From Deltaproteobacteria bacterium (GTDB lineage: Bacteria; Desulfobacterota; Binatia; UBA9968), in assembly GCA_005878685.1 (NCBI GenBank), contig VBLN01000055.1:1-7179 (forward strand): DNA of 7,179 bases. Direction: 5' to 3'. The notes beneath the pieces are model-generated. The model made no database searches. It saw only the letters and a list, made by a program, of their open reading frames with translations, and had not been told where the DNA came from. The translations under genes and the position numbers were made by a program. Shown here piece after piece: positions 5,741-7,179 of this stretch (position 1 is the first letter of the stretch; every line of letters starts with the position of its first letter).

Positions 5741-6670
5741 ATGTACACAAGGCTCATGCCGCTGGTGCTTTTCTTATTGTTCCTCGGAGGCTGCAGCGTC
5801 ACAACCTCCAGCCTGTCCATTACCACGACCGGAACCAACGGAGCCTCGCAGCAGATCCCGGCCAAGCTGTTGAAGCCGGACGGGCCGGGGCCGTTTCGCG
5901 CCGTTGTGATCATGCACGACTGCAGCGGCCTCGGCCACCGCTCCAGCGGCGCCCCGGACCGCTGGGCAAGGGAACTCCTGACGCACGGATACGTTGTACT
6001 CATCCCCGACAGTTTCACGACGCGCGGGCACCCCGCTGGCGTGTGCACCGATCCGTCGCCCAGCTGGACCGAGGTGAGTCCCCTTCGGCGCGCCCGCGAC
6101 GCGTACGCGGCGCTTGCCTATCTCCGGACCCTGCCTTATGTCGACAAATCGCGGGTCGGACTCATGGGCGGCTCCCACGGCGGGTCGACGACCCTGGCGT
6201 CGATGGTGGCGCCGGGAAGCGATAGAGAGCCGCTCGCGCGAGACAAGAGCGCGGGCTTCGCTGCCGCAGTCGCTCTGTATCCGGGCTGTGCTGCTCGTCT
6301 GGGAAGCTGGCGGGTCGTGCGGCAGTCTGGGACGAGCGGGCCGATCACTGATTATCTCGGCGTGTACAAGCCCCTTGCCCCCCTGCTGATTCTCATCGGA
6401 CAGAACGACGACTGGACACCAGCGGAACCTTGCCGGAAGCTGACGGAAGTTGCCCAGCAAGCCGGGTATCCTGTGGCGCTCAAGGTTTATCCGGGCGCAC
6501 ACCACTCGTTCGACAGCAACAACCCCGTGCGCTACGTAGCGGCGCGCGTCAACGCGAATTCCCTTACCGGGCGCGGCGCTACGACCGGCGGGGATCCTAA
6601 AGCATGGGCCGACAGCATTCGCGAGGTCGTCACGTTCTTCGATCGGCACCTCATGCAGAAGGGAAATTAG
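5741..6670 (+). CDS. Dienelactone hydrolase-family lipoprotein (alpha/beta-hydrolase)
   Basis: A 309-residue secreted or envelope hydrolase. The N terminus (MYTRLMPLVLFLLFLGGC) is a short lipoprotein signal with lipobox LGGC and acylation cysteine C18. The alpha/beta-hydrolase domain follows from about 38. The nucleophile elbow is GGSHGG with S145, the acid is probably D224 in GQNDDWTP, and the histidine H255 in YPGAHHSFD, so the triad looks complete. VIMHDCSGLG (56-65) marks the oxyanion-hole region. The family cleaves lactone or ester bonds; the substrate is unknown. AGGAG (5731-5735) sits 5 bases before ATG 5741. It begins 18 bases after the attC2 core, so it may be the gene of a third cassette, but no clear attC follows. 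Three extra cysteines (61, 102, 183) could form disulfides outside the cytoplasm. Confidence 0.87.
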   Translation: MYTRLMPLVLFLLFLGGCSVTTSSLSITTTGTNGASQQIPAKLLKPDGPGPFRAVVIMHDCSGLGHRSSGAPDRWARELLTHGYVVLIPDSFTTRGHPAGVCTDPSPSWTEVSPLRRARDAYAALAYLRTLPYVDKSRVGLMGGSHGGSTTLASMVAPGSDREPLARDKSAGFAAAVALYPGCAARLGSWRVVRQSGTSGPITDYLGVYKPLAPLLILIGQNDDWTPAEPCRKLTEVAQQAGYPVALKVYPGAHHSFDSNNPVRYVAARVNANSLTGRGATTGGDPKAWADSIREVVTFFDRHLMQKGN

Positions 6671-6678
6671 CGTCTGAG

Positions 6679-6707
6679 GGAAATTCCGGGGACACAATAC
6701 TAATTTC
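6679..6707. repeat. REP-like imperfect palindrome
   Basis: GGAAATT (6679-6685) and AATTTC (6702-6707) are inverted arms around CCGGGGACACAATACT. From memory, very similar blocks (AATTCCGGGGACAC... AATT) flank or accompany REP-associated/IS200-like transposase genes in diverse genomes. No transposase is present here, so this would be a stray copy. Identification by recall only. Confidence 0.4.
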
Positions 6708-6779
6708 GGGAAACTGGCCGGGCGGCCAAAAAAAATCCAACGAAATCTTTATTATGTCTCCAGAAAATTACGGCTGAGC

Positions 6780-6797
6780 CTAGCGTTATGCTTGACA
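6780..6797 (+). repeat. Right copy of the imperfect 17/18-base direct repeat
   Basis: CTAGCGTTATGCTTGACA is the partner of 3613-3629. It lies 110 bases after the hydrolase stop codon and 17 bases before the MarC start. Its GTTATGC could be a degenerate attC 3' core, but no complementary GCATAAC-like arm lies between it and the hydrolase gene. Confidence 0.35.
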
Positions 6798-6814
6798 TTT
6801 TTGTGAGGTGTTAG

Positions 6815-7179
6815 GTGGACTGGACTGCCATTCTCAAATCAACAATCACGCTGTTCGCCATTGTTAATCCCATCGGCAGCATTCCTCTTTTTCTCCAGCT
6901 TACCAGCAGCATGACGCCACAAGAAAGGAGAAGGGCCTTTCGGACCGGCATCCTTTCAGCTAGTGCGATCCTCTTCGTCTTCATCCTAGCGGGAGATAAG
7001 ATCCTGACTGAGTTCTTTCAAATCCGCCTCACGGACCTAATGGCAGCAGGTGGCCTGTTACTTCTGATCATTGCAATGGATCATCTGGTGTTCGGCGCGC
7101 TGGTACGCGGCGTACTAACCGGAGAGGAGCAGGATGCCGATCATATCGGAGCGGTTCCCATCGCTTGTCCCATTCTCGC
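6815..7179 (+). CDS. MarC-family integral membrane protein, 5' part (runs off window)
   Basis: The first 121 residues of a MarC/YchE-type inner-membrane protein; full members have about 200 residues and six helices. Visible are helix 1 with the family's NPIGSIPLF (18-26), helix 2 at about 44-64, helix 3 at about 72-95 with AAGGLLLLIIAMD, and the conserved GAVPIACPIL at the truncated end, which normally continues into a GPG motif. The physiological substrate is unsettled; the family was once linked to multiple antibiotic resistance but that role was not upheld in E. coli. An in-frame TAG immediately precedes GTG 6815, so this is the first possible start. GAGGTG (6805-6810) with 4 bases of spacing serves as ribosome site. 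It probably marks return to resident chromosome. Confidence 0.88.
   Translation, partial: MDWTAILKSTITLFAIVNPIGSIPLFLQLTSSMTPQERRRAFRTGILSASAILFVFILAGDKILTEFFQIRLTDLMAAGGLLLLIIAMDHLVFGALVRGVLTGEEQDADHIGAVPIACPIL

Noticed and set aside
5774..6697. Long open frame (307 codons) on the minus strand opposite the hydrolase gene
   Set aside because: It mirrors a G+C-rich real gene, has no recognisable domain and low-complexity Arg/Ala/Gly-rich composition. The plus-strand gene has a ribosome site, lipobox and catalytic triad.
6715..6735. Hairpin TGGCC-GGGC-GGCCA followed by eight A's, as a terminator
   Set aside because: The stem is only 5 bp. The A-run would have to be T's on the transcribed strand; on the minus strand the T-run comes before the hairpin, so neither direction gives an intrinsic terminator.
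6810..6816. GTTAGGT, a perfect GTTRRRY heptamer before marC
   Set aside because: No complementary RYYYAAC arm forms a stem with it; ATCCAAC at 6735-6741 matches the consensus but the inner sequences do not pair. It overlaps the ribosome-site/start region of marC and is probably chance.
1..7179. CRISPR arrays, tRNA or rRNA genes, intact transposases
   Set aside because: No regularly spaced repeats, cloverleaf-like segments, rRNA-like stretches or transposase motifs were seen on either strand.

Overview
The window looks like bacterial chromosome of moderately high G+C, with Shine-Dalgarno sites, tightly packed genes and long open frames. No gene fixes the taxon. A NarM-family protein beside an FdhF/YdeP-type molybdoenzyme, two small cupins and an integron fragment would suit an environmental (soil, sediment or groundwater) lineage. 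That is inference, and I would not name a phylum from it.

Left part (1-3580), core-like metabolism. Two small cupin genes (365-775, then 25-318) run leftward as a pair. Divergent from them, a nitrate-reductase-associated (NarM/TIGR02664-like) gene (886-1377) overlaps by 26 bases a 742-residue molybdopterin oxidoreductase of the FdhF/YdeP type (1352-3580). The overlap implies translational coupling. In cyanobacteria NarM serves the nitrate reductase NarB, so its pairing here with a different molybdoenzyme class is unusual.

Middle part (3581-6670), acquired DNA. A solitary DUF2442 gene (3702-3968) comes first. Next is a 28-codon in-frame remnant of the 3' end of an integron integrase, with the IntI C-terminal signature around the catalytic tyrosine (4083-4166). 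After it come a 7-bp hairpin, a promoter-like element, and a GTTAGCG core at 4271 that could be an attI crossover. Then follow two gene cassettes: an endonuclease/exonuclease/phosphatase-fold gene ending in a 57-bp attC (5056-5112), and a GNAT acetyltransferase whose stop codon lies in a second, 101-bp attC (5623-5723). A lipoprotein-type dienelactone-hydrolase-family gene (5741-6670) follows 18 bases after the second attC, but I see no convincing attC behind it. The integrase remnant has the same orientation as the cassettes and lies upstream of them, the layout of 'inverted' integrons rather than the class 1 divergent layout. The integrase is destroyed, so the array now resembles a CALIN (attC cluster lacking an integrase).

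Right part (6671-7179). A non-coding gap holds a REP-like imperfect palindrome (6679-6707) and one copy of an imperfect 17/18-base repeat whose partner is at 3613-3629, so the pair brackets the acquired segment. A MarC-family membrane protein gene starts at GTG 6815 and runs off the window. I see no tRNA, rRNA, CRISPR array or intact transposase.
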